Origin: Phymorhynchus buccinoides
Taxonomy: Eukaryota; Mollusca; Gastropoda; Neogastropoda; Raphitomidae
Assembly (NCBI GenBank): GCA_017654935.2
Contig: CM065691.1
Span: 36,756,927-36,820,926, forward strand
Direction: 5' to 3'
DNA length: 64,000 nt
Shown here piece by piece: positions 14,221 through 63,480 of this stretch (the stretch's first letter is position 1; the number at the start of each line of letters is the position of its first letter). The notes beneath the pieces were generated by a model, which ran no database searches, was not told the origin of the DNA, and saw only the letters and a list, made by a program, of their open reading frames with translations. The translations under genes and the position numbers were made by a program.

Positions 14221-16359
14221 ATAAAAAAAGCTCAAGCAAAACAAAACAAAATGAATAGTTCAAAGGGAAAAAAATATGCAGGCCCTATCCAAACAAAATT
14301 GCTTTGTGCTGTTTACCCCTCCCCCATGTTCATCCTACCCCTACCCACCCTCTCCCCACTCAGAGGCCCATCTAATGTCACTAGTCCATTCATTTCCTTT
14401 TCAGTTTTGTTTTTTAAAAAAAATTACTTTGTTCTCTCTCCTGTGATGGCATATTCAAAGCAGGTTGAATTGCTGAACTTCCCTGTCAAAAGACATACTT
14501 GGAATTTGTGAGCATTCCTTCCCAAATAAAATTATTTTATTTCTTTCGTCAGAAAACATGTTTCGTGGTTTTGGTGTTCACACACACACATTCTCTCTCT
14601 CATCCACAGGGCTGGGTGGAAAAAAGCATGTAACGTGCTTATCTCACGTTCCCTGGTTTAAAAAAAAATTCGTTTCGTTTTCGTCGTTGTCTCCCTCTCT
14701 CTTTTCCATCCCTCTTACATTTCTTTTTAGGCTATTTTTCTGTATAATTATAGCGTTTGCGTTTCTGCCTCTGATAGCATGTTAAATGAAAACACCCTAT
14801 TTATCCTATTATACCCTCAATGCACACTCTTCATCTCGTCTTTCCATCATCAACGCATGCAAACAATTGCGTGATTCAATTCCAACTCCAAACAATTTAT
14901 TTCCTTTTGATCGTTAATTTGACAACATTCCAGTTTTTCCCACCTTCCGAAATGATTTTGGTTTTTGGCTGCGTCTCGTGCTCGTTTTACTGAGCTTTTG
15001 ATCTTCCGTGTCTAATAGAAACAATGAAGTCGTAAAATGGGATTTTAATGTGTTAGATAATAGGCTTACGTTACAAGCGTAACACTTAGCAAGAAAGGAG
15101 GATATAGATAATGAAGGGAAACGTTTCGGGATAAGAAAAACATATCCTTGCTGCACTGCAAAGTTACAATAGCAGAAGGGAGAAACAGTTACATAGCACT
15201 GTGGCCCCGTCTGTATGTGTCACCATCCCTATGTGTCACCATCCCTGTGTCACCATCCCTATGTGTCACCATCCCTGTGTCACCATCCCTATGTGTCACC
15301 ATCCCTATGTGTCACCATCCCTGTGTCACCATCCCTATGTGTCACCATCCCTATGTGTCACCATCCCTATGTGTCACCATACCTGTGTCACCATCCCTGT
15401 GTCACCATCCCTATGTGTCACCATCCCTATGTGTCACCATCCCTGTGTCACCATCCCTGTGTCACCATCCCTATGTGTCACCATCCCTATGTGTCACCAA
15501 TTTTGTCTCCGTGTCCCTGTTTTTTATATGTCCCCGATTCTATGTGCCCCCGTCTCTATGTCTCCCCCGTTATATATCGATCTGTATGCTAAAAAAACTA
15601 ACCCTAATCCAAACCCTAATCTAAAACCCCATCCCGGTAAAGGTGCAGATCAACACCCCCTGTCACAGTCTTGGTTCGTTGCGTTCTTTCCGTCTTGCCT
15701 TTATTTTCTACTATTACTGGATGCATATTTTTAGTTGTGTAAATTGATGGAAAATTAACGTTAAATATAGCCAACGACAGAGGTTGAAGTGCTCAATCTG
15801 CAGTAAAATCAAAAAAAGGCAAGACTGAAAAAACCCGGAAAGAACCGAGAAATGGAGGAGTGGGTGTGGATCTGCATCTTTGCCCCCCTCCCCCTCCCCA
15901 TCCCTAACCAGAACCCCAAACCCTATCCTTAACCCGAGGGGACACAAGAGTTTGGGGCACATTAAACTGATTCTGGAGAAACAGTGCAGAGGGAGGGGGG
16001 AGGGGGGACACTGGAGGAGTAGAGGAGGTATGTCAAGAGGTTAACGACGGGGGTGCATCAAGGTTAATTGACTCCTTTCGTCTTACGGCCGCCTGGCTGG
16101 CGCTAATGACTACCGGTGCATGGCTGCCTTGTTTGGGGAAACACCACCGTCTGCCTGTGCCCCCCGGGGCATTTGTCGGCCCGCTCATCAACGCTGATTG
16201 GCTCTCCACTCTCCCTGCACGGAAGAGTGGGAACACATGGCTTACTGACAATATAGTACAAGAGTTATTACAATATAGTACAAGAGTGGGGTATGCAAAG
16301 GTGCTTTCAACTTGCTGCTCTCTGGCCATTGAAAAAATTCTTATAAACTAGCGCAACGC
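14221..16359. other. No gene seen
   Basis: Unrecognised apart from the minisatellite at 15206-15505. The CTAATCC/AACCCTAA-like stretch at 15600-15635 is too short to be telomeric repeat. Confidence 0.5.
15206..15505. repeat. 14/16-bp minisatellite
   Basis: Mixed units caccatccctatgtgt (16) and caccatccctgtgt (14), about 19 copies. Open in three frames by composition only. Confidence 0.95.
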
Positions 16360-16499
16360 CTAGTACTGGCAATGCACCGTACTGGTAACGCCACGTACTG
16401 GTAATGCTGAGTACTGGTTTCGCCGGGTCCGCGAAATATTATTATTACTTTTGTCTTTTTTTCCATCTTCTTCACTCATCCCGTTCTACTACCCCCGCA

Positions 16500-17120
16500 C
16501 CTTACCGAGTACAGCAAATTTGAAGCGATTCGGTTAAGAAAAGGCAGAGTTATAAGGCCCTGTTTCCCGTTGGCGCTGCTCTGAGAGTGATGCGCTCTCC
16601 CTAGTAACGGTAATGCCTAGTAACGGTAACGCCAAGTACTGGTAACGCTGAGTACAGCAAATTTGAAGCGATTCGGTTAAGAAACGGCAGAGTTATAAGG
16701 CCCCGTTTCCCGTTGGCGCTGCTCTGAGAGTGACGCGCTCTCCCGATTCTCTTCCAATTTACTGCCAGGCTTTGCCCGGGCCATAGCAAGCCTGACAGCA
16801 AATGTGAAGCGATTCGGTTAAGAAATGGCGGCGTTATTCGTGAAAAGGTGAGGCGGCGTATAGCGCGCGCGTTTCTGAACCGATTGGCCTTCGGTTTGGC
16901 ACACCAATAGTCACCATCCCCGGTCATGTACCTGCGAAATTTGAAAGCAATCGGTCCAGAAATGCCGGAGATACGGGCGCCAAGAGGCCGGCGGATACGC
17001 GTTTCGCGCATTTGCGAAACCGCGCAAATGATACGGCCGCCTCGGTTGCCGTTGCCATCGCCCCGTTAGGGCTCACAGCAAATTTGAAGCGATTCGGTCG
17101 AAAAACGACGGAATTATAAG
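16500..17120. repeat. About 142-bp diverged repeat
   Basis: cagcaaatttgaagcgattc followed by ggttaagaaa recurs at about 16512, 16654, 16798 and 17076; first two units also share ctgctctgagagtgaygcgc. GC-rich, non-coding. Preceded by gtactggtaacgc repeats (16360-16420). Confidence 0.7.
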
Positions 17121-17194
17121 GCCCGTTTTGTGTTTCAGACACACACACACACACGGACACTTGCTAAATTACTTTTTTTTTTAGTTTTATGATG

Positions 17195-17400
17195 AAAAGA
17201 CGGTGTTTGTTCTCCCATTCCACTTAAACTATTTTATGCCCTTCCCAATGCTGACTATATTGCGAGAACGTATGGCGGAAGAAACGGTTTGTTCTCCTAT
17301 TCCACTATGCCCTTCCCAATGCTGACTATATTGCGAGAACGTATGGCAGAAGAAACGGTGTTTGTTCTCCCATTCCACTATTCTATTATATGCCCTTACC
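17195..17400. repeat. Short tandem triplication
   Basis: gtttgttctcccattccact ... gcgagaacgtatggcrgaag, three copies at about 17203, 17287 and 17356. Confidence 0.8.
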
Positions 17401-17488
17401 AATGCTGACTAGGCTATATTGCGATTTCTTAAAAAGTGGTTTCGCTTTTTTAACCTTTGGCTGCAACCCAGTATCTGTGAAGGAAATT

Positions 17489-17612
17489 GTGCTTATTAAC
17501 GTCTGGAACAGACACATATGGGACATTAGTAGATATAAAGATGATGGGAACGATCCTGGAGGCAATGCACGGAGGCAGTGCAACACCAAGAAAGTCCCGA
17601 ATATTTATCAAT
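17489..17612 (-). repeat. Dispersed repeat D, copy 3 (short)
   Basis: Partial copy; frame RDFLGVALPPCIASRIVPII. Confidence 0.75.
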
Positions 17613-17845
17613 AGTTGCGTATTGCAACCCAGTAGTTTATTTCTAAAGAGTTTATAATTATTTTCAATCGAGTCATGGCTTTGTAACATTGTCTGCCCAT
17701 TGATTTTTGTTGTTGAAAACTAATGAATGGAATTCATTCAAGTTTTATCAGGGGTAGGGCATAACCTTAATTGTCATTGTAATCTTGGAGCTAATTGGCT
17801 ACCTTTGTCCCCTATTGCATATTTTGCTCAAGTTGTTTCCCTTTA

Positions 17846-18225
17846 GAGGTGTAGAGTGGCACGGAGGCAACGTGTTCGCCTCGTGCACAGTAAACCCGAG
17901 TTCGAACCTGGGTACAGGGGATTTTTCCTCTCACTTTGCACTAGACTTTATGGTCTGAACATAGATTCTTTTGGATGAGACGATAAACCGGTCCCATGTG
18001 CCCATACACTTAGCACACGTTAAACCCAGTGGCAACGAAAAAGTTGTCATTTGGTCCAAATTTACCCCCACCCCCACCCTTTCCTTCATCAGTCACACAA
18101 AAATCTGATCGCAAGCGGAAAAAAAAAGGGTGGCGAGCCTCTAGCTGCGAAACGCTCTCCAGGTGGGAGCAACCCGAATTTCACAGACGCCTCTGTGACT
18201 ATAAAGTACCAAATACAAAAACACC
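17846..18225 (+). mobile_element. tRNA-derived SINE (family 1)
   Basis: Head with an A-box-like TAGAGTGGCACGGAGG and B-box GAGTTCGAACCTGGG, then gatgagacgataaaccggtc, cacttagcacacgttaaa and a tail cagacgcctctgtgac, tataaagtaccaaata. Other copies: 63128-63474 (minus), fragments at 7300-7355 and 13590-13632. Confidence 0.8.
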
Positions 18226-18266
18226 TTTTTAAGTGCCATGGCAGTGTATGTGCACATTGTGTGCGC

Positions 18267-18319
18267 GTGTGCATGCATGCGTGCGTGTATGTCACATACA
18301 CGCACGCATGCATGCACAC
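18267..18319. repeat. Perfect 26-base-arm palindrome
   Basis: Arms of ATGC/GTGT alternating purine-pyrimidine sequence around a single C (18293), perfect over 26 bases. Able to form a cruciform or Z-DNA. Confidence 0.9.
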
Positions 18320-18579
18320 ATTGTGTGTGCAAGAGACAGACAGTTCATGTGCATGCATGCATGTGCTTGTGTACATGTTATGTTAAGCCATTGTAGTCAG
18401 TTGACTTTAAACAAAATCAAATTGATATTTTACTTAGATGTGGTTTGCGGTATATCAGAGCATGCTTTGTACTTTTGAATGGCATCTTATTTGGTGAAAA
18501 ATTCTTGAAACTGTCTGATGTTTCATGGGAGGCAACATCTATATAAAATTTAAAAAAAGACACTGTTGCCCTCTTTTTA

Positions 18580-19370
18580 GTCCCCGAGCCGAAGGTTCGG
18601 GAACTATTGTTTCTGTCTGGTCCGTCCGTTTTTCTCAAAAACTATTCAGTCTATCATCATCCATTTGGTATACTAGTTTGCCAAGATGCAAGCTATCCAC
18701 TGATGTATTTAGTTTTATATTAAGGTCAAGGTCGCGCCAGTTACGGGGTTCAAACCCCAAAACACATAATCGCTAATATCTCGCGAAGTTTTGCATGTAT
18801 TTCAATGCAGTTTTTTTCACATTTCTTGATGAATGGTCTATAACACAGGTGTCATGAATTTTTCTGTGCGCTGGTGTGCGCATGATCACGCGCGCTCAAA
18901 TCACTTGTCCGAACCCCAAGGCTATATAAATATAAAAAACTATTTTGATGCGTTTATATGTAGTTACGTGCTGTTTTGATGCGTTTTTATGTATGTGTAC
19001 AGCCGACACATTCCGATTTCGGAGTAGCTCGGCGATGCTGCGAGGGGACTTTGCAGCCGCTCGGCGTTGCACTTGTCTTCTTTTTATTTTTGTTTGAGTT
19101 TGATAAGCTTTGCCTAGTTGCGTTTGAAAACAATATGGCGTCGTTGAGGGAGAGAATGCACTTCTGGGCTAGAGCGTTCAAAACGCACGGAATTGCTTGT
19201 ACTTTTTTGTTGTAGTTGCCCGTTTTTATTAAGATTTTTTTTAAAGGCGTTCAGTTTCAGATTTGAAAAAAATACAAAAAATACTGAGATCCTTGTGAAA
19301 AGGAAAAAGTTGCACCCATGATATTTTAATCAGCCGTTATGAAGCCTGGCTTGAACAAATTAGGTATTCT
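18580..19370. other. Probable repeat remnant, no gene
   Basis: Starts gagccgaaggttcgggaact, a short hairpin followed by tctgtctggtccgtccgttt, as at the start of many dispersed invertebrate repeats. No second copy in the window. Confidence 0.4.
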
Positions 19371-19640
19371 ACAATGTTCAACTACCAAATGTGTGATTAA
19401 ATCAGATCTGGTTATCCCTAATAGCACAAGCCATGAGTAGTCTGGACAGCTGAAATGTGTAGTCTGTGTGAAACGTGGCCCACAATGAGTATCAAAGCCC
19501 TCTAGCACAGTTTGTCTGAAAAAGTGTAGCGGTCAAGAATAAAAGTAGGTAATTGTTAATTTTAAAGAACAGCAAAGGTCCAAATTTTGTAGAAATAGAA
19601 TGCTACCCAAAATGTGTAGCCTAACCAGGTATGTTCAGTC
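19370..19640. repeat. Dispersed repeat B copy
   Basis: Diverged relative of 47875-48110, downstream of the probable ISWI poly(A) site. Confidence 0.6.
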
Positions 19641-19679
19641 CCAAATCTGAATAACGGCACACTCATGCACCACGACAAT

Positions 19680-19746
19680 CATCCACACACACAAAAACGC
19701 CCATCAAAAAGAGCCACAATACAATGTATGTACACTTGTCTTTATT
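19680..19746 (-). terminator. Probable poly(A) signal of ISWI
   Basis: On the minus strand AATAAA lies at 19741-19746, followed about 40-60 bases downstream by a GU-rich stretch (TTTTTGTGTGTGTGG), the usual arrangement of a cleavage/polyadenylation site. Confidence 0.55.
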
Positions 19747-20476
19747 GGCTTTTCTTTTTCACTCATGACTTACTTTGACATTATCAGAATTCAGATCAGT
19801 GTGAACCAAAAGCCATTTGCACATACAACATGGTACTTTTCCTACATGCCAGCATTTGATATTAACCTATGAGAATGTTAATAAATAAATGCAACCTATT
19901 CTGCAAGTAACACGTAACATTGGGCATTGAAGGGGAGGTCATGTACAACACAAGTAAGCAGAGTACCAACTCGTGCTTGCCTCCCTTTGAAAGTGGCTAC
20001 TTACTATGAAAACGTGGTGAAGAGACAAATGACTCAGGATGGCTGGTAAGTGGTTGATGGTTTCGTCCCACATGTATTGTTTTGCAGCTGAGCGGGCATT
20101 AAACCTGATTTTCGTTCAGAAAGTTGTTGTATCAAGAACAATGCGGTTGTTAGGTGCTTTCAAGGGCACAAACCTAACACTTTTCCCTGTACAAAAATAG
20201 CACCAAGAAGATGGGCATAGTCTGGTATTTGAACAGAAATTGAGAAAATGATTGGTAAATTCCAGCATTAGTTTTTGTGATGTGTATGGTTTCAGTTCAA
20301 ATATCAAATATGATGATCCATGGTTAGCATTGTTTGAAACTGAACCATGCTAAGGTTGTTGCCCTGCTTGGATTTTTTAAATAGAGGAAATACTTACCCC
20401 ACTCCCCATCTAAAATCAACATCCAGCAGAACTCAACACCCTTAACTAAAAGAAAGTCTGACAAACTAACTCAGTG

Positions 20477-20479
<3 letters not shown>

Positions 20480-20543
<64 letters not shown>

Positions 20544-20558
20544 AGGGAGGGAGGGAGG

Positions 20559-20601
<43 letters not shown>

Positions 20602-20604
20602 AGG

Positions 20605-20657
<53 letters not shown>
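20480..20657. repeat. (GA)n/(GGGA)n microsatellite
   Basis: Alternating GA and GGGA tracts; inside the probable ISWI 3'UTR. Confidence 0.98.
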
Positions 20658-20658
<1 letters not shown>

Positions 20659-21807
20659 ACTAAATATAAATCATAGACACTAAGTGGGTCACTAAGGCAT
20701 TGCATGACATCATTTTGTTTACGTCGTTTGTCTATTGTCATTCAAGAAGTTTCTTTGACGTCATCCTTGGTAAAGTGCTGTCGTAATCGGCACAAAAATC
20801 AGACTACAAGCAACTTGTTTGTTTGCATTATTGTTGTGAGTGTGTGTGTATATTAACTTCAGTATAAAAATAGTATGTTTGTTGAGCTGTAGTATCTTTC
20901 CTTTTAGATTATTTTACAACTAAAAATTGCGACATACCGATAAACATACTGCTCCATGAGATGCGCAGATACATGCACAAAGAGAAGTAGTCATCATCCT
21001 TAAGGAATGCAACCCTTTGTAAGATTAGACGCCCAAAAAAGAGTATGTGTTTGTTTCGCCTACAACTAAGGTTATCAACCCGGGTTGAATTTAAACGTAT
21101 CCACCCTCAACCTTCAACTTGTAGAAGTAGTGAAAAAAAGCATTCAGATCATTTCTGTCTGCTGTCAAATACCATTCAGTGTTCAGCAAAGTCCAGCAAT
21201 GCTTTGTGAATGTATATTTAATTTTTCCTCTTAATGCCAGAAGCCAGTAAGGTTTTGGTGATGTGCGTATAAATATAAATATGCTTAAATTGTAGTTTTT
21301 ATCTTCTCCCCTTTGCAACTAGCCTGAACAAGTTATGAAAAGAACTAAACAAATATATATTAAAAGCTTAAAATGTGTATACTTTTGTGCTAAAAAGAGT
21401 GGAAAAAAAAGTAGTGGGAAAATATCTTAATACAGACTTTTCAAGTTTGTAGTTGTCTTAATCATATTTGTTTTCACGAGACATAATTAACTTACACTGT
21501 AAATACCAACAGTACAGAATTTTATATGCAAATTGTGAAAACGATAACATCAAAAACAACAATACAGATTCACAAAACACTCACATCAAATATAAAGACT
21601 TAAAATCAATAAACTCAACAACAGCTTGTGAAGAAAGGGGCAGGGGAACTACAAGACACACACATCTTAACAAACTGGACACAACAACTAGCGGTCAGCA
21701 CTGGTCCACAATATGAGATAATGTCTGTACACAAGAAACGCTGTCCAACAGTCAAAACTAGTATAGTGGTAACCAGCTAAGGAAAAGGGAACAAAAAGGT
21801 TAAAGGT

Positions 21808-22056
21808 CAGTGAATTGATCATTCAGTGTCTAGAGCTCAGTACTGAAAGGCGGTGCCCAAACCCTCTCTTTCTGCCGCCTTTACCTACCCAACCCAAGCC
21901 AGGTACCCATTTACCCCTGGGTGGAGTAAGGAAAACAGGAGTAAAGTACCTTTCTCAAGGACACAACACCAAATTGAACTGGACTGGAACCCCTGACCCG
22001 CAGCCCTTCAGATTACTAGGTGGTCTAACCCCTCGGCTTGGCCACGGCGCCTGTTA
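21808..22056 (-). mobile_element. tRNA-derived SINE (family 2)
   Basis: Minus strand: GGCGCCGTGGCCAAGCCGAG (A box), GGGGTTCCAGTCC (B box), then tgtccttgagaaaggtactt, ctccacccaggggtaaatgg and ctggcttgggttggg. It resembles a tRNA-Leu/Ser head joined to a central domain common in invertebrate SINEs. Confidence 0.75.
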
Positions 22057-22394
22057 GCTAGGAAAGCTCAAACTGAAGCCCAGCAGTTCCACACCAAAAT
22101 AAAAACCTACCAACTTTCGACAGTCACATTCTGAAATCCGCTCCTCTCATAAACACGGACACATGCATGCACACAACAATTAACTGTATTTGTAGTTTGT
22201 TTTTCATGTGACAGTTGACAACAAAAACACCCCAAAACTATGCACATCAAGAGAGAAAAAAAAAATCAACTTGATATAGACATTCATGAAACAAACTGTC
22301 CTCAACAGCTAGGCGACTTGGCCAACAATGTAGAATAAAAATGGTACGATGAAGTAGTGTGGATGATGAAGCAAGATCAAGATGGTTCACTGCA

Positions 22395-59205
<36,811 letters not shown>

Positions 59206-59420
59206 AATGCGAAGCTATGTAATCAAAAATTACAAATAACGGAATAAAAGAGTTATAAAAACACGCTCTTCTAATACACTTTGGCGGGGCAAACCACAAA
59301 GCCTGCTTATTTCAGATCAGCATTTTATTTCCGGTTCCGGTGTCACGAAAAATAATGCCCGCGTGAAATGAGGCCTCTTTCCCCAATCGAATTTGCTGGA
59401 TCGCCCCTGAATACATTCAG
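59206..59420 (-). promoter_or_regulatory. ISWI 5' flank with GGAA sites
   Basis: Minus strand just upstream of the ATG. It contains an ACCGGAACCGGAAAT pair of ETS-type sites (about 59329-59343) and no TATA box. The 5'UTR and transcription start cannot be fixed from sequence. Confidence 0.35.
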
Positions 59421-59489
59421 GCAGAGGGTTATGGGCCCGTAACTCACATTCTCCAGGCTACGGTTACGGGGCTCATCACGGGACCAAAA

Positions 59490-60180
59490 TACACTTTATG
59501 GGTATGTGAAATTTGAAATAGTAAATGATTTCGCCGATTTTTTGGCAAAATATGGCCGAAAAAGCGTGAAATCGGCGAAATTGCAATCTTGAATATCTCA
59601 AAAACGGCCGAACGGATTTCGTTCATATTTTCAGAATTGACTAAAACGTCGCTTTGCAACACATTCGGCATAAAACTGAACCGGAAGTACGAAACAGAAG
59701 TGCTCCACCTATGGTCAGGCAGCTTTTATTTGGTTCACGGAATAGCCAAAACCGGAAGTGACGTCACAAAACTAACTATTGGATTTTGTAGCCCCTACTC
59801 TGGCCCAGGTCTGAAAGGAGTTTGTTGGCGATATGTTAAATAGTTTGGAAGTTATTCAAATGTATGTAAATTTGGTTGTGTCACTTTCACTAATTCCCAT
59901 TTATGGATTTTTGTTTTTCATCCGATTTCGCTGAAATTCGCAGGAAAATGGAATGACACCATTCTTATGCTAGACTCCCAATATTAAACCGATTGGCCAA
60001 ACTGTGGCCGAAATGTGGGCCAAAATGGGAAATCTTGGCAACACTTTAATCTTCAATAACTTGAAAACAGCTGCACTGAATACTTTAATTTTTTTCAGTA
60101 TTTACTAAAGAATAACATTGCAATACTTTCGTCAGAAATTCGAACCGGAAGTGGGGACGAAATTTAATATTGAATAACTT
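59490..60180. repeat. Diverged tandem repeat upstream of ISWI
   Basis: Two related halves (about 59510-59690 and 59930-60165) each running from a ggccgaaa / ggccaaaa region through a-tatctcaaaaacgg or aataacttgaaaacag to gaaccggaagt. Confidence 0.5.
59747..59767 (+). promoter_or_regulatory. ETS-CRE composite motif
   Basis: ACCGGAAGTGACGTCAC, an ETS site fused to a palindromic CRE (TGACGTCA), about 550 bp upstream of the ISWI ATG. Such composites are common in broadly expressed promoters. Similar CCGGAAGT sites at about 59681 and 60157 belong to diverged copies of a local repeat, so it may be repeat-derived. Confidence 0.4.
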
Positions 60181-61570
60181 GCAAATGGCTGTTTAGGGGG
60201 AGAATCCTGTCATGTTTGCTCTCAAAGGCAAACATAAGCCCTCTAGTTATTTTTGTCTGTGTGGGTGTTTACATTGTACGCCATTTTGAAAAAATTGCGA
60301 AAGACATGGGTACATCGATTTCTCGGCAAAGATGTAGATTAACACCCTCCCACTCAATTTCTCGGTTCTTTCTATGTAGAATGAGAACTTAAATATCTCT
60401 CTAGACTATATGTTTTTTTAAATAGTTACCATTATTTTATTTGCATAGTGTACAGGGCTTCTGAAAAACGAAGAGATTGTGCGTATTTACGCACAGGAGC
60501 TCTCAAATCACCCCCTAGAATGTCAAACCATGCATTAGATTTACCCTTTAATATCTCAAGTAGGGGATGAAGTGACGCGTTAAAACGATGATTTATGCGT
60601 TAACAGTATAAAAAAAATTAAACATAGCCCTTTTCAGTAAGATAACGGCATTGCTCATTTCAATAGTCTGCTTGGCCAAACTAGGTTACTGCCACAATAA
60701 GGAGCTGGCCTAGATATCAAATTCTTGAAAGATCGTGCCGAAACTGCCAGAACGCAGTAAACATCGAAAACAAATTGTTCATTGACAGGCCCTTTTCTCA
60801 AAATCCAGTAAAATCGTTTCACCAGAAATAATTGATATTCCTTTCATCAACATGCCACCAGTCTGGCAAGTGTTAGAGAAAACTTGAAGACAAAGAAGAA
60901 GAAGAAACAGGTTGTTCGTCAAAAACAAAAACAAGCACAAACAAAGTGATCAGTGGGTATGTGAGTGAAGAGAAGTGTTGTGTGCATGTACGTGCGCGTG
61001 TCTATGTAAGTGCCGTTTACTTATGTAGGAAGTAGACCCTTTAAAATTTGAAACGGAGGGTGAAAATACCCCTTAAAATTGTAAACAGGGGGGAAATCAG
61101 AAGCCCTGGTGTACCAATGTGTGCGCGCATGAGTGTATCTGCATAATGTAATTGTGCAAACATATGCGAAGGTGATTCTTGTTTTTATCTTCTAAACTTA
61201 TAAATTCATATGAATGATTTGAGTTGTCTATTACTCTAAGCTTATAGATTTATACTGGTGGTCGATGGTTGTCTTAAACATGTAGTTTCTGTTTAACTAT
61301 ATACGATTTGTATTATGTTTAATTTAAGCGTGGTCTGACCTTATTACTGTATTGTCACATGTGATGTTAGCTTAATTGTTGAAATCGCGGACGTTGCCAC
61401 ATATAATTTCTCTTTTAGATATAATAAAGGTTTGTTGAGTTGAGTTGAGTTACGGTTGTGGCGCGCATGCATATTACGTTGACGGGACTTATTTCACGAA
61501 AGCACTTATGTCTCGTGACTGATACATTACGTCATTCATTGGTTCAAGTCAAGAAATACAATTAGGATAA

Positions 61571-61572
<2 letters not shown>
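60181..61572. other. No feature recognised
   Basis: AT-rich DNA upstream of ISWI. No exon of a divergent gene seen. A short tgagttgagttgagtt repeat at 61434-61452. Confidence 0.5.
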
Positions 61573-61621
<49 letters not shown>

Positions 61622-61654
61622 GCGTGTGTGTGTGTGTGTGTGGGGGGGGGGGGG
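61573..61654. repeat. (GT)n microsatellite with G run
   Basis: GT for about 70 bp with two GC steps, then a run of 12 G. Confidence 0.97.
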
Positions 61655-61929
61655 TTGTTGCTGTTGTTCTTGTCAGTTTTGGCTGTTGTTGGCGGTGGTG
61701 GCGGGGTTTTTTAAAATTTTAAGATTCATTAAAAACACTTTAGAAAACTATTACTAAAACTAGAGCGGCGTTATGACGCACTGGATCACCAGCCGCGCGG
61801 CAGTATTTTCGGCTGCAGTGCTTCGCCTCACAGCTGGTAACTTTGGAAGGACTTCTAAGACAGCATGATATGATAAGTCTCATACTAATTCAATATCAGT
61901 GAACTACTACGTACATGCCCAGGTGCTCC

Positions 61930-62440
61930 GCCGGCGGCGCAGCATTTTCGGCTTCAGTGACTGTCTTAACCTTTGACCTATGACCTTCATTTTCTAACTT
62001 GGTCTAGATATTATTTGTACTTATCTGCATGCAAAATTTGAGCGCCTAGCTCCCTCCTTTCAAACGTTATTCTGCATGGTAACATATAGACAGGTAGAGC
62101 ATTTTCGGCTCCAGTGACCTTGCACTTTGACCAATGACCTTCATTTTCGAACCTGGACTAGATATCGTTAGTACCTATCTGCATGCAAAATGTGAGCGTC
62201 ATAGGTCCCTTCGTTTAAACGTTATCGTGCCAGGTGCTCGGCAGCATTTTCGGCTCCAGTGACCTTGACCTTTGACATATGACCTTCATTTTCGAACTTG
62301 GCGTAGATATCCTTAGTACCTATCCATACACAGAATGTGAGCGTCTTGTAGCCGGGTCCCTCCGTTCAAATGTTATTATGGTAACACTATAGTACATGGA
62401 TAGTCAGCCTCCGTTCAAACATTATCATGGTAACAAGATA
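61930..62440. repeat. Tandem repeat with nuclear-receptor half-sites
   Basis: Three to four units of about 145 bp containing gcattttcggctccagtgac, cttgacctttgac, atgaccttcattttcgaac and gtacctatctgcatgcaaaa. A reverse copy lies at 2075-2235. Confidence 0.75.
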
Positions 62441-62844
62441 GTCACATAGACAGATACTGAGATAGCCAGGAACAAACAGAAATCGCTGAAAACATTACCA
62501 GCTTCGCTCTCTTCGTTCGCGGCTGGTGACAAAGTTGATCAGTGAGACTTAACTCTCACAGAATAGTTCAATTGTCTGCAATAAACTGTCTAATTCGGTT
62601 AATTCATTACTTTATACGCTTTTATTTTCCCCAAACATTCACATCCAAGGCTAGCGCTGTCCCACAGCCTTACTTAAACGTACAATGCGCTTTGGTTGTC
62701 TTATAATATTCCTGGAACTTTTTTAAAAGTAGCTGCCAAAACACGCTGTTCAAGTTCACAATGAATCTTCTTTACAACAGGCTGAAATATCAAAACGAGT
62801 GCTTGATTACTTCTATAAAAAGCAAGTTGAAAAACCCGACATGG

Positions 62845-63000
62845 CTGACATCGCTCTGCATTGTTACAAAATCGGGACTTTATTGGAGTTGCACTGCCTC
62901 CGGGCATTGCCTCCAGTATTGTTCCCACCATCTTTGTATTTACAAATGTCCCATATGTGTCTGTTCCAGACCGAGAGGACGTAAAGCACCATTTTTTCGT
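62845..63000 (+). repeat. Dispersed repeat D, copy 4
   Basis: Partial copy; frame RDFIGVALPPGIASSIVPTI then FVFTNVPYVSVPDREDVKHH. Confidence 0.8.
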
Positions 63001-63127
63001 TCGTTCCGACGTGGCTTTGTGCCTTGGGGGTGGGGTGGTGGATACTAATTAATTGGTAGTATCCAACAGACCTGTGGAGTGTTGTACGTGGCTCTCGTTA
63101 GTTTAGGGTTACATTTGGGGGGTATTT

Positions 63128-63474
63128 ACTTCAGTTCATAATATAGTCACAGAGGCGTCTCTGTGAAATTCGGGTTGCTTCCCACCTGTGAGCGCGTCGC
63201 AGCCCGGCAGAGGCGTGCCACCCATTTTTTTAATTTTTTTTGACACACCCATTTTGTTTTGTTTTTTTGGCGGCATGCGATGTTTGTGTGACTGATGAGG
63301 AAGGAAAGGGGCGGGGGGTAAAGTTTGACCAAATGATAATATTTTCGTCGCCACTGGGCTTAAATTGTGCTAAGTGCATGGGCACACGGGATCTCAATCG
63401 GTTTATCGTCTCATCCGAAAGACTCCATATTCAGACCATAAGGCCTATTGCAGAGTGAGAGGAAAAATCCCCTG
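63128..63474 (-). mobile_element. tRNA-derived SINE (family 1), minus copy
   Basis: Reverse complement of 17846-18225, from cacagaggcgtctctgtgaa to ggaaaaatcccctgtgcc; its 5' tRNA part is truncated at the LINE tail that follows. Confidence 0.8.
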
Positions 63475-63480
63475 TGCCAT

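Larger units (their letters stand above)
19720..22394 (-). other. Probable ISWI 3' untranslated region
   Basis: From the stop codon to the first convincing poly(A) signal. It holds a complex GA/GGGA microsatellite (20480-20657) and a tRNA-derived SINE (21808-22056). No other coding sequence is seen here. Extent is inferred from the signal only; transcript data would be needed to confirm it. Confidence 0.55.

Noticed and set aside
15600..15635. Telomere-like CTAACCC/AACCCTAA stretch
   Set aside because: Only three or four irregular units; animal telomeric repeat would be TTAGGG in long regular runs.
15148..15734. Overlapping 125-177-codon ORFs (CVTIPMCHH repeats)
   Set aside because: Open in three frames because of the 14/16-bp minisatellite.
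17846..17920. tRNA gene
   Set aside because: A- and B-box-like sequences are present but no cloverleaf or acceptor stem, and other copies share a non-tRNA tail: it is a SINE. Likewise 21970-22056.
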